From contig CAZGMC010000007.1 of the NCBI GenBank assembly GCA_964526565.1, positions 7,305 through 71,304 on the forward strand: a DNA stretch of 64,000 bases, read 5' to 3'. A program made the translations under genes and the position numbers. This stretch comes from CAZGMC01 sp964526565 (GTDB lineage: Bacteria > Pseudomonadota > Alphaproteobacteria > DSM-16000 > Inquilinaceae). Below the pieces are notes generated by a model. It had not been told where the DNA came from. It did no database searches and was given only the letters and a program-made list of their open reading frames with translations. The first letter of the stretch is position 1; the number at the start of each line of letters is the position of its first letter. Shown here one piece after another: positions 40,885 through 48,564 of the stretch.

Positions 40885-42252
40885 TCAGGCGGGCGCGGCT
40901 TCCACCCGGCGGCGGATCTCGTCCTGGTAGGACCTGAGCGCCGCACTGACCTCGACGGGATAGGGCGGATCGGCCGGCGTCAGGGCCTGCACCCGGTCCG
41001 GCAGCCGGGCGAGCTGCTCCTTGCAGTAGGCGCGGATGTCGTCCAGCGCCACGCGGCCGGCCGGCAGACGCTGGCCGCCGCGCATCACCGGCTGCAGCAG
41101 CGGCGTTCCGGCCACGTCCTCGTCGGCCCGGCCGATGGTGTCGCCGGCGAAGCGGCCGGCCTCCTCGCGGCGGAACACCTGCTTGTGCCCCGGCAGCACC
41201 GGCTTGCCCGTGGACAGCTTGAGCCGGCCCTGCCCGCCATAGGCGGACAGCTTGTAGGCGATGTCCAGGCTGGGCGCGTCCTCCGACACGCCCATCCTGG
41301 TGCCGACGCCGAACCCGTCGATCGGCGCGCCGTCGGCGATCAGGGCGGCGATGGCGTCCTCGTCCAGGCTGCCGCTGGCGAAGATCTGCATCTGGCCGAG
41401 CCCGGCCCCGTCGAGCATCGCCCGCGACTCCCTGGCAAGCCGGCCGAGGTCGCCCGAATCGAGGCGCACGGCGCGGACCTTGAAATCGTCGCCCAGCTCG
41501 TGCGCCAGGTCGATCACCTTCTGCACGCCGGCCAGCGTGTCGTAGGTGTCGACCAGCAGCACGGTGTTGGGATAGAGCGCGACGAAGGCGCGGAAGGCAT
41601 CGACCTCGCGGTCCCAGGCCTGGATGAAGCTGTGCGCCATGGTGCCGGTCGCCGGCGTGCCGTAGACCTTGCTGGCCAGAACGTTGGACGACGCCGTCAG
41701 CCCGGCGATGTGGAAGGCCCGCGCCGCCTTCAGCGCCGCGTCGGTGCCATGCATGCGCCGCGGCCCGAAATCGACCACCGCGCGGCCCTGCGCCGCCGTC
41801 ACCATGCGGGCGCCCTTGGACGCCAGGACCGTCTGCAGGTGGACCTGGTTCATGACGAAGGTCTCGGCGAGCTGGGCCTGGGCGATCGGCGCCGTCACCT
41901 CCAGGATCGGCTCGTTGGCGAAGACCGGCGTGCCCTCGGGCACGGCGCGCACATCCCCGGTGAACCGGAAGTGCGCCAGCCAGCGCAGGAAACCGTCGTT
42001 GAACTGCCCCAGCGAGGCGAGGTGATCGATGGCTGCCCGGTCGAACCGTACCATTTCAAAGTAATCGAGCACGTCGTCCAGGCCGGCGGCGAGGAGGTAA
42101 TTGCGCCGGTCGGGCAGCTTGCGCACGAACAGGCTGAACGTGGCCTCGCCGTCGAAACCCTGCTCGACATAAGCCTGCATCATGGTCAGTTCGTACAGGT
42201 CGGTGAACAGGGCAACGTTTGTGCTGTCGACCCAGGACCCGGAAGATGTCAT
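40885..42252 (-). CDS. pncB: Nicotinate phosphoribosyltransferase PncB
   Basis: This enzyme makes nicotinate mononucleotide from nicotinate and PRPP, the entry of the Preiss-Handler route. It is 455 residues. Signatures are FTDLYELTMMQAYVEQGF at the N-terminus, DFGPRRMHGTDAALKAARAF, LASKVYGTPATGTMAHSFIQ (with the His that is phosphorylated in this family), and VRLDSGDLGRLARESR for PRPP. It is the first gene of pncB-pncA. The divergent region (273 bp) to the lipoprotein gene shows no clear operator. Confidence 0.95.
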   Translation of the reverse strand: MTSSGSWVDSTNVALFTDLYELTMMQAYVEQGFDGEATFSLFVRKLPDRRNYLLAAGLDDVLDYFEMVRFDRAAIDHLASLGQFNDGFLRWLAHFRFTGDVRAVPEGTPVFANEPILEVTAPIAQAQLAETFVMNQVHLQTVLASKGARMVTAAQGRAVVDFGPRRMHGTDAALKAARAFHIAGLTASSNVLASKVYGTPATGTMAHSFIQAWDREVDAFRAFVALYPNTVLLVDTYDTLAGVQKVIDLAHELGDDFKVRAVRLDSGDLGRLARESRAMLDGAGLGQMQIFASGSLDEDAIAALIADGAPIDGFGVGTRMGVSEDAPSLDIAYKLSAYGGQGRLKLSTGKPVLPGHKQVFRREEAGRFAGDTIGRADEDVAGTPLLQPVMRGGQRLPAGRVALDDIRAYCKEQLARLPDRVQALTPADPPYPVEVSAALRSYQDEIRRRVEAAPA

Positions 42253-42525
42253 GTTCGTCCTCGCGCTGCTGGCCGGAGGGTGGTCGGTGGCGCTCCGGCA
42301 GTGGCCCCGCCGGCTACGGGCGTCGGCCGGAAAGCCTTCGCCGTCACCGGAGTGTGATCGGCACCGCCTGCCCGAACCGGCACGGCAGCACCATATTCAA
42401 GTTAAACGCAAGGCGCCGGCACCGGTTTCCTGCCGACAGGAACGGCGCCAGCCGTGGCTGCGTTGATGATGCAACCTGGCGATCGGGCGCTCGCATACCC
42501 GCCGCCACAGCCGGAGGGTTCTGCG

Positions 42526-42741
42526 ATGTTCCATTCCGCTATTGTCAGGCGGCCGCGCGTCCTGTCGCTGTTCGCGGCCCTGGCCGGTGCCGTGGTCCTG
42601 ATCGGATGCGAGACCGCCAGCCAGCCGTTCAGCCGGCCAGACGTCGTCATCGCGCCGCCGCCGACCGATCTCGGCAATGCCACCGACGAACCGTACTTCA
42701 CACCGACCCAGCCCGGCCCCACGGTCCACTATTATCCGTAG
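42526..42741 (+). CDS. Small lipoprotein (71 aa)
   Basis: This is a predicted lipoprotein: a basic start, a hydrophobic stretch (VLSLFAALAGAVV) and a lipobox LIGC with Cys28, giving a mature peptide of about 44 residues that is Pro/Thr-rich and ends HYYP. The ATG at 42526 has GGAGGG eight bases upstream. It is unrelated to any family I recognise. It is preceded by about 70 bases open in the same frame that lack a start signal. It is divergent from pncB and 151 bases before the RNase Z gene. Confidence 0.7.
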   Translation: MFHSAIVRRPRVLSLFAALAGAVVLIGCETASQPFSRPDVVIAPPPTDLGNATDEPYFTPTQPGPTVHYYP

Positions 42742-42892
42742 GGGCGGACGGCTCGCGCCGGTGACGCATTGTCGCCGTCGCAGGTACGCTCCAGCGGCAT
42801 GCGGCCGCCTTTGGAGACGGCGGAACTCGTCAGGCTGAGGCTCATGACCGGACTTCTCCCTTCCGGATGGACTGCGACGTGACCGGGCCGCG

Positions 42893-43813
42893 ATGTTCGA
42901 CATAACCTTTCTCGGCACCGCCGCCGGCGTGCCCGGCCCGGATCGCGGCCTGCCCGCGGTGCTGGTCGAGCATGGCCGGCACCGGTTCCTGGTCGACTGC
43001 GGCGAAGGCACGCAGCGGCAGATGATGCGCTGCGGAATGGGCCTGCGCCGCATCGACACGGTGCTGCTGACCCACGGCCATGTCGACCACCTGCTGGGCC
43101 TGGGCGGGCTGGCCGCCACGGCGGCGCTGTGGCGCACGACGCCCGCCATCCGGATCCTGGCTGGCGCCGAAGCCCTGCGCACCGCGCGCACCCTGCTGTG
43201 CGGCGTGATCTGGCCCGGCGGCCGGCCGCCGATCGAGCTGGACTTCGTCGAGCTGCAGCCCGGCCAGGTGTTCGCCGGTCGTGAGCTCACCGTTACCGCC
43301 TTTCCGGTGCGCCACCGCGCCGCCGACTGCTTCGGTTTCCGCTTCGACGAACCGGCGCGCCGGCCGATGCTGACCGACCGGCTGGAAGCGCTGGGCGTGC
43401 CGCACGGACCGCAGCGGGCCCAACTCGCCGCCGGCACGCCGGTCACCCTGCCCGACGGCCGGCGCGTCGAGCCCGACGACGTGCTGGGGCCGCCACGACC
43501 CGGCAGCAGCGTGTCGATCGTCGGCGACACGGAAAGCGTGGACGACCTGGTGCCGCACGTGCACGGCAGCGACGTGCTGGTCATCGAGGCGACCTTCGTG
43601 AGCGCCGACGCCGACAAGGCGCGCGCCCGCAGCCACCTGACGGTGGCCGACGCCACGCGGCTGGCCGCCGCGGCCGAGATCGGCACGCTGTGGCTCACCC
43701 ACCTGTCCAGCCGCTATCAGGCTGCAACCATTGAGGCCGAGGCCCGCGAGCTGTTCCCGCGCAGCCGCGCCGCCCGCGACTTCGACCATGTCCGGGTCCC
43801 GGCCGAGCCCTGA
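42893..43813 (+). CDS. rnz: Ribonuclease Z (tRNase Z)
   Basis: This metallo-beta-lactamase endonuclease trims the 3' trailer of tRNA precursors. It is 306 residues, the short ElaC-type form. It opens with FDITFLGTAAGVPGPDRGLP. The DCGEGTQRQMMRCG motif is specific for RNase Z, and the metal motif is LTHGHVDHLLG. Further ligands are in FPVRHRAADCFGF, VGDTE and WLTHLSSRY. The usual Gly/Pro-rich exosite loop is present (about residues 155-185, LGVPHGPQRAQLAAG). It is transcribed alone, convergent with the cupin gene. Confidence 0.93.
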   Translation: MFDITFLGTAAGVPGPDRGLPAVLVEHGRHRFLVDCGEGTQRQMMRCGMGLRRIDTVLLTHGHVDHLLGLGGLAATAALWRTTPAIRILAGAEALRTARTLLCGVIWPGGRPPIELDFVELQPGQVFAGRELTVTAFPVRHRAADCFGFRFDEPARRPMLTDRLEALGVPHGPQRAQLAAGTPVTLPDGRRVEPDDVLGPPRPGSSVSIVGDTESVDDLVPHVHGSDVLVIEATFVSADADKARARSHLTVADATRLAAAAEIGTLWLTHLSSRYQAATIEAEARELFPRSRAARDFDHVRVPAEP

Positions 43814-43935
43814 CTGGCCCCGCCGTCGCCGTCGGCTGCCAGGGGACCCCGCTGCCCTCGTGGTTGTAGAACCGGCCGCAGTCCTCGGGCGTCGTCCGCT
43901 CGATCAGCCGGCGCAGGGCGGCTCCTCGGCCTCCG

Positions 43936-44280
43936 TCAGCCTTCGTCGCGGCCGTGCACCTGCGCCGGCGGCGCGGTCGCCTCGACCGCGGTGAACATCT
44001 CCAGGATCGTGTAGCTGTGCTCGGCGCCGCGCGGGACCAGCCACGAGTCGCCCGGCTCCAGGAAGACCGTCTGACCCTCCAGCGTCAGCCGGGCGCGGCC
44101 GGCGATGACGAACCCGACGGTCTCGTAGTCGCGCCGGGTCGGTTCCTTCTCGCCTGGCTCCTCGTTGTTCCAGAGCCGCATGGCCACCGACTTGCCGGAG
44201 ACCAGATAGGTCTGGCCCATGGCGCCGCGCGGTGAGTGCGTCGCGGACACCTTCTTCACGGTCGTATCGGCCTCGGCCAT
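43936..44280 (-). CDS. Cupin-domain protein
   Basis: This single-domain cupin of 114 residues has the motifs ETVGFVIAGRARLTLEGQTV and PGDSWLVPRGAEHSYTILEM. The first motif lacks the usual HxH pair, while the second keeps the final His, so metal binding is doubtful. It could be a sensory or structural cupin. The ATG at 44280 is the natural start (MAEADTTVKKVSATHSPRGA); a longer frame to 44352 is Arg-rich with no signal. It is monocistronic and convergent with rnz. Function unknown. Confidence 0.78.
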   Translation of the reverse strand: MAEADTTVKKVSATHSPRGAMGQTYLVSGKSVAMRLWNNEEPGEKEPTRRDYETVGFVIAGRARLTLEGQTVFLEPGDSWLVPRGAEHSYTILEMFTAVEATAPPAQVHGRDEG

Positions 44281-44706
44281 GGTGCGTACCCCCTGCGCAT
44301 GTCGGCGCCGCGCGGCGGGCCCGGCCGGCCGCCGCACGCACCATCCTGACACTTCATCCAGGCAAGCAACGCGATCGGCGGCCCGGCTGTTCCAGGGCCG
44401 CTCCAGGACCGCCAGGGCACGCAGGTTTTCCCCGCGCTCCGGCCGCCTGCACCGGAACCGGTCGGGCCGCAGCCACGTTGTTGTTGGTCAAGCACAGACG
44501 CGCCCATGTGCCTCGGATGGACATCATGCCCGCCGGCGGCAGGGCGGCAGGAGGGTGGGATGCCCGTTTTCGTGATGGCGACCCGTCTCGCGCCAAGGCG
44601 CGCTGCGCTCGCCGCAACGGACAATGTCCGCGCCCTGCCGCCGGGCGAGACCTGACGCCGCGGCCCCGGCGCCGCGACGGGAAACAGCGAAAGGGAGTGA
44701 GACACC
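44281..44706. other. Divergent intergenic region, cupin / CBS
   Basis: This 426-bp region lies between the cupin gene and the third CBS gene. I see no convincing gene or terminator. AAAGGGAGTGAG just before 44707 is the ribosome-binding site of the CBS gene. Confidence 0.5.
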
Positions 44707-45147
44707 ATGAAGGTGCGCGACATCATGACCGCCGACGTGCATATGGTCGCCCCCGACATGCCGCTGAAGGATGCCGCCGCGATCATGCGCGACCGCAACA
44801 CCGGATTCCTGCCGGTGGGCGATGCCGCCCAGGTATCGGGCACGCTCACCGACCGCGACATCGCGATCCGCTCGACCGCCGCCGGGCAGAAGCCGGATAC
44901 GGCCACCGTGCGCGACGCCATGAGCGACAAGGTCGTCTGCTGCAAGGAAGACGACCAGGTCGAGATGGCCACCGATCTCATGGCCCGCCATCAGGTCCGG
45001 CGGCTGTGCGTGCTGAACGCCGAGGGCCGGCTGGTCGGCGTGGTCTCGCTCGGCGATGTCGCCAGGCGCACCCGCGACCTGATGCACACCGGCCAGGCCG
45101 TCACCGGCATCTCGCGCAAGGCCGCGGCGGCGGCCAGCGCCGCCTGA
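44707..45147 (+). CDS. CBS-domain pair protein
   Basis: This 146-residue tandem CBS protein has repeat 1 at about residues 1-60 (MTADVHMVAPDMPLKDAAAI, ending GTLTDRDIAIR) and repeat 2 at about 75-135 (DAMSDKVVCCKEDDQVEMAT, ending LVGVVSLGDVARR). The C-terminus is an Ala/Ser run (KAAAAASAA) that coincides with the first copy of a 31-bp tandem repeat reaching past the stop codon. The motif order is that of the stress-associated BON/CBS family found in many soil alphaproteobacteria. It is likely cytoplasmic and nucleotide-sensing; no partner is evident. Distance to the next gene is 145 bases, partly repeat. Confidence 0.88.
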   Translation: MKVRDIMTADVHMVAPDMPLKDAAAIMRDRNTGFLPVGDAAQVSGTLTDRDIAIRSTAAGQKPDTATVRDAMSDKVVCCKEDDQVEMATDLMARHQVRRLCVLNAEGRLVGVVSLGDVARRTRDLMHTGQAVTGISRKAAAAASAA

Positions 45148-45208
45148 CGTCGGAGCAGCGGCGGCCAGCGCCGCCTGACGTCGGAGCAGCGGCGGCCAGC
45201 GCCGCCTG
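45127..45208. repeat. 31-bp tandem repeat spanning a stop codon, 2.6 copies
   Basis: A 31-bp unit beginning GCGGCGGCCAGCGCCGCC and containing TGACGTCGGAGCA is repeated from within the last codons of the CBS gene into the gap behind it. Each full copy carries the Ala-Ala-Ser-Ala-Ala-stop coding block. Confidence 0.92.
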
Positions 45209-45292
45209 GGGCCGGGTTCGTGCGGCGGCGCCGCTCCGGGGGCCGCCGCCGGACCACCGGCCGACTGTCCCGCAAGTCGAAGGACGAACATC

Positions 45293-45733
45293 ATGGCAGG
45301 AGACGAGAAGACGCCGAAAGTCGATGCGCCCACGCGCCGCAACGGCGATGTCGACGAGGCCATCGACGAAACGTTCCCGGCGAGCGATCCGCCGTCGTAT
45401 ACCGCCACCACCGGCATTGGCCACAGCGAACCGCCGGCGACGCCCTGGCGCGGGGGCGAAGCCGCGCCCCGGCGCGGGGGCGAAGCGGACGCACCTGAGC
45501 GGCGCAAGGCGACGGAAAAGGGTGAGCTGCGCGACGCCATCGATTCCGGCAAGACCGGCGACAAGGTCCCGGCGCGCGACCCGGCTGCCGCGCCGCTTCA
45601 CACGGACGCCGAGGCCGCCGGCACGCCGACCCCGCGGCGGCCACTGGAGCAGCAGCAGAAGGAGCAGGAAGAGGCCGCGAAGAAGACCGGCCAGGCGCCC
45701 GGCGTGGCGCCGACGGGGACGCCGGTCGATTGA
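45293..45733 (+). CDS. Small Pro/Ala-rich hypothetical protein
   Basis: This 146-residue hydrophilic, probably disordered protein contains the motif VDEAIDETFPASDPPSYT near residue 22, which recurs in many small proteobacterial proteins of unknown role (consensus like VDEALEESFPASDPPSW). A duplicated WRGGEAAPRRGGEA stretch and a Gln/Glu/Lys-rich helix near residue 120 (LEQQQKEQEEAAKK) follow. No membrane segment. It lies 145 bases after the CBS gene on the same strand and could share its transcript. Confidence 0.7.
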   Translation: MAGDEKTPKVDAPTRRNGDVDEAIDETFPASDPPSYTATTGIGHSEPPATPWRGGEAAPRRGGEADAPERRKATEKGELRDAIDSGKTGDKVPARDPAAAPLHTDAEAAGTPTPRRPLEQQQKEQEEAAKKTGQAPGVAPTGTPVD

Positions 45734-45766
45734 GGCAATGGCGGCGGCAGCCGCCGGCCGGACGAC

Positions 45767-46531
45767 CTAAGGATCCAGTCCGACCCGCCGCCGGAACTCC
45801 GGATCGCGGATGTCCACCTCGCGCCCGTCCAGGTCGAGGGCGGCGGTGCCGCACAACCAAACGATGGCGCGCGCCGGTTCATCCACAGGCAGCAGCGATT
45901 CTCGAGGCAGCCGGCTCACTTCACTCATGCCCGCGGCGCGGATGCGCACCTGCATTTCGGTGTCGACAACGCCGGGACGGAAGCCGACCACGCGGATGCC
46001 GGTGCCGCCCAGCTCCAGCGCCAGGCAGCGCGTCAGCATGGCCAGCCCGGCCTTGGCGGCGCAATAGGCGCTCCATCCCTCCAGGGGCCGGTGAGCGGCC
46101 CCGCTGGAGACGTTGACAATGACCCCGGGGCCGCCCTCGCGCAGCGGATCGACCGCGGCGCGCACCACGTTGAACGGCCCGACCAGGTTGACCTGGACGT
46201 TGCGAGCCCAGGCTTCCGGGTCGGCATCGACCAGATAGCTGATGGGGTCGATCACGCCGGCATTGTTGACCACGCCGTCGAGCCGCCCGAGCCGCCCGAC
46301 CACGTGCCCCACGGTGGCCTCGACCGCCTTGAAGTCGGCGACGTCGCAAGCCGCCGCCATGGCCCGGCCGCCGGCCTTGCGGATGGCCGCCGCCTCACGC
46401 TCGCAGGCGGTCCCGTTGCGCGCGACCAGCGCCACGGCCGCACCCGCCGCCGCCAGGGCCCGTGCCGCCGCGGCGCCGATGCCGCGGCTGGCCCCGGTGA
46501 CCAGGAACGCCCTGCCGTCCAGCTCACTCAT
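45767..46531 (-). CDS. Short-chain dehydrogenase/reductase
   Basis: This 254-residue classical SDR has the NAD(P) loop TGASRGIG at residues about 11-18, NNAG near 85, and the catalytic Ser (VNVSSG) and Tyr-x3-Lys (YCAAK). VARNGT after beta2 and the lack of Asp there favour NADP. The closest pattern is the YxxxK SDRs of the FabG/SDR-a group; the substrate is unknown. Its start overlaps the end of the decarboxylase gene by four bases (ATGA at 46531-46528), so the two are translationally coupled and may act on the same metabolite. Confidence 0.85.
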   Translation of the reverse strand: MSELDGRAFLVTGASRGIGAAAARALAAAGAAVALVARNGTACEREAAAIRKAGGRAMAAACDVADFKAVEATVGHVVGRLGRLDGVVNNAGVIDPISYLVDADPEAWARNVQVNLVGPFNVVRAAVDPLREGGPGVIVNVSSGAAHRPLEGWSAYCAAKAGLAMLTRCLALELGGTGIRVVGFRPGVVDTEMQVRIRAAGMSEVSRLPRESLLPVDEPARAIVWLCGTAALDLDGREVDIRDPEFRRRVGLDP

Positions 46532-47736
46532 GCCGCCGCCTTCTCCACCACATCGAGGTCCGAAGCCATCGCCGGGTCGACCGGATCGTTCGCCTGGGGC
46601 CGGAACGCGACATCGCGCACAGTCACGGTCTGGTTCAGATAGAAACCGTTGAAGCGGGTGCGCAGCACGTGGGCATAGGCCCCGACCTGGCCGATCTCGA
46701 TCCAGTCGCCCTCGCCCACGTCCTCCGGCAGCCACACCGGCTCGGGCAGGCTGTCGGCGGCATCGCAGGTCGGGCCGAACAGGCGGAACCCCGTGCGCCG
46801 CGGGCTCGCCGTGCGGCCCGGCCGGACCAGCCTCATGGGATAACGCACGCCCTGGTACTTCATGTCGTTCAGGCTGCCATAAACGCCGTCGTTGAGATAC
46901 AGCGCATCGCCGCGGCGCAGCTCCACGCGGACGACGACAGAGCAGCCTTCGGCCACCAGCGCCCGCCCCGGCTCACACGCCAGCCGGCAGCCGCCAGGCA
47001 GAGCCAGACCCGCCACCGCCTCGTCGATGGCCGCCATATACGCCGCCAGCGGCGGCGGGTCGACCCCGACATAGGCGGCCGGAAAACCGCCGCCAAGGTC
47101 GAGCACGTCGGGTTCAACCCCGGCCAGGGCCAGCACCCGACCGGCGATCGCAATGGCTCGCCGGAACGCGGCCGGATCCAGGCACTGGGAGCCGACATGG
47201 AAGGTCAGCCCGAGGCGCCGCCCCGGCGCCGCCGCCGCGCGCAGCAGGTCCGCCGCCTCCTCCGGCGAGGCGCCGAACTTGCCGCCCAGCGGGTGACACG
47301 CGCCCGTCTGGGGCACGTCCAGGCGCACCACGACCGTCAAATCGCGGCCGCCGCCGGTGGCGGCCTCCAGCTTGGCCAGCTCGTCGGCATGGTCGAGGGC
47401 GAAGGTGCGCACGCCGTAGTCGTGATAGGCCTGGGCGATGGCGCGGCGGCTCTTGACCGGGTGCATGAAGGCGCAGTCCGGGTTCGTGAACCGGTCATGC
47501 AGCGCCGCGACCTCGTGCAGCGAGGCGACCTCGAAGCGGCGCACGCCGCCGTCGTACAGCGCCTGCAGCACGCGCGGCTCGTCGTTGCACTTGACGGCGT
47601 ACAGCACGTCGCCGGGAAAGGCGGCGACGAAGCGCCGCGCGGTGTCGCGCAGCACGTGGGGACGCAGGCAGTAGACCGGCACGTCAGGCTCAAGCGCCGC
47701 GACCATGGCCGCGGCAGAGTCAAAGCTGTGGGTCAC
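46528..47736 (-). CDS. Type III (PLP, fold III) ornithine/diamine decarboxylase
   Basis: This 402-residue decarboxylase with the alanine-racemase fold most resembles ornithine decarboxylases, which make putrescine. The PLP lysine is in YAVKCNDEP (near residue 49), the phosphate loop in DLGGGFPA, and FHVGSQ is present. The catalytic Cys-Asp is in FGPTCDAAD and the final Tyr in IGQVGAYAHVLRTRFNGF. The GPTCDAAD segment supports a decarboxylase over a racemase. Substrate (ornithine, lysine or a diamino acid) is not certain. It lies upstream of, and coupled to, an SDR gene, and 113 bases after a tiny gene at 47850 on the same strand. Confidence 0.87.
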   Translation of the reverse strand: MTHSFDSAAAMVAALEPDVPVYCLRPHVLRDTARRFVAAFPGDVLYAVKCNDEPRVLQALYDGGVRRFEVASLHEVAALHDRFTNPDCAFMHPVKSRRAIAQAYHDYGVRTFALDHADELAKLEAATGGGRDLTVVVRLDVPQTGACHPLGGKFGASPEEAADLLRAAAAPGRRLGLTFHVGSQCLDPAAFRRAIAIAGRVLALAGVEPDVLDLGGGFPAAYVGVDPPPLAAYMAAIDEAVAGLALPGGCRLACEPGRALVAEGCSVVVRVELRRGDALYLNDGVYGSLNDMKYQGVRYPMRLVRPGRTASPRRTGFRLFGPTCDAADSLPEPVWLPEDVGEGDWIEIGQVGAYAHVLRTRFNGFYLNQTVTVRDVAFRPQANDPVDPAMASDLDVVEKAAA

Positions 47737-47849
47737 GCCGAAAACCCTCCCGTGGCAGCAGCCGCGCGACCCCTCGGAGCGCCCGGCGCTGCCGGATCAT
47801 GGAAACGAAAGCGATGGGAGTGGGTGGGTTGCCGCCGCGGCGGCGACGC

Positions 47850-47993
47850 TTATGGCACGACCTGGAAGGCGCCGCGCAACAGACGTGACAGGTAATGAGT
47901 GGCAGCATCGGGCGCCACCGGCGAGAAGGCCGGTGCACGGTGCGATTCGACGCCGCGAAGCCGAGCGAAGCCCGCCCGCAGTCCGTACGTCAT
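47850..47993 (-). CDS. Small protein, 47 aa, with strong SD
   Basis: A 48-codon frame starting at ATG 47993 has a near-perfect AAGGAGG nine bases upstream. The product opens MTYGLRAGFARLRGVESHRA and ends LSRLLRGAFQVVP. It is basic and helical, with no signal peptide. Codon use is ordinary. It is the first frame of a possible operon with the decarboxylase gene, 113 bases downstream, and might be a leader or a free-standing small protein. Confidence 0.55.
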   Translation of the reverse strand: MTYGLRAGFARLRGVESHRAPAFSPVAPDAATHYLSRLLRGAFQVVP

Positions 47994-48183
47994 CGCGCCA
48001 ATCCTCCTTCAGACTGAGCTGCCGGGGCCAAACATGAACCGTCCAAGTTAGGCATCTGAAATCCGAATACAAGGGTAAATCCCTGCTGCGCCACGGCAAG
48101 GCGCTCAGGTTGACGCGGTGTGAGCAAGACGAGCGGCCGCTTCTGCTGGCCGCCGTCCGCCGTCCGCCGTCCGCCACGGATTC
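47994..48183. other. Intergenic region upstream of the 47-aa gene
   Basis: This contains the AAGGAGG site (48003-48009) and an AT-richer stretch (48046-48080) where the promoter is likely, but no -35/-10 pair is convincing. No gene seen. Confidence 0.5.
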
Positions 48184-48333
48184 AACGGTGACACACTAAC
48201 GGTGACACACTAACGGTGACACTTAACGGTGATACTTAACGGTGATACTTAACGGTGACAGTTTACTTATTTCCCTTGTCCTGATTGCGACGCTGGGCCC
48301 ATCTTGTCCAAAAACGTAAACTGTCACCGTTAA
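48184..48333. mobile_element. Candidate miniature repeat element: tandem array plus 18-bp inverted repeat
   Basis: Five copies of a 13-14-bp unit AACGGTGACACT(T) run from 48184 to 48250, with a sixth, variant copy at 48251. That last copy is part of TTAACGGTGACAGTTTAC (48249-48266), whose exact complement lies at 48316-48333. The 18-bp arms enclose 49 bases. It looks like a REP/MITE-type element, one arm of which has been amplified. No transposase is nearby. Confidence 0.65.
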
Positions 48334-48564
48334 ACCGAACGTCCTGGGCCTGAAGGACCGGTCGCACAGCGTGTGGCGGGCAACCCTGCCCGGCGGCGAG
48401 CAGCGGACGTTCGACCCCGGAAAATCTCTGCGGCTTGCCGTTGGCACGGCGGTCGATTTCGGTCAGGTTCAAGGCGATATAGGCATTTGAGCAAGGACGG
48501 CGTGGCCGGCGGCGGCACGGCACCGCGTCGCCGGCGGCTGCAGCAGACCACGAGGGATCAGGTC
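48334..48564. other. Intergenic region upstream of gatB
   Basis: 230 bp between the repeat element and gatB. GAGGGATCAGG at 48552 is the likely ribosome-binding site. No gene is seen; gatC and gatA, usual partners, are absent from this window. Confidence 0.5.
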
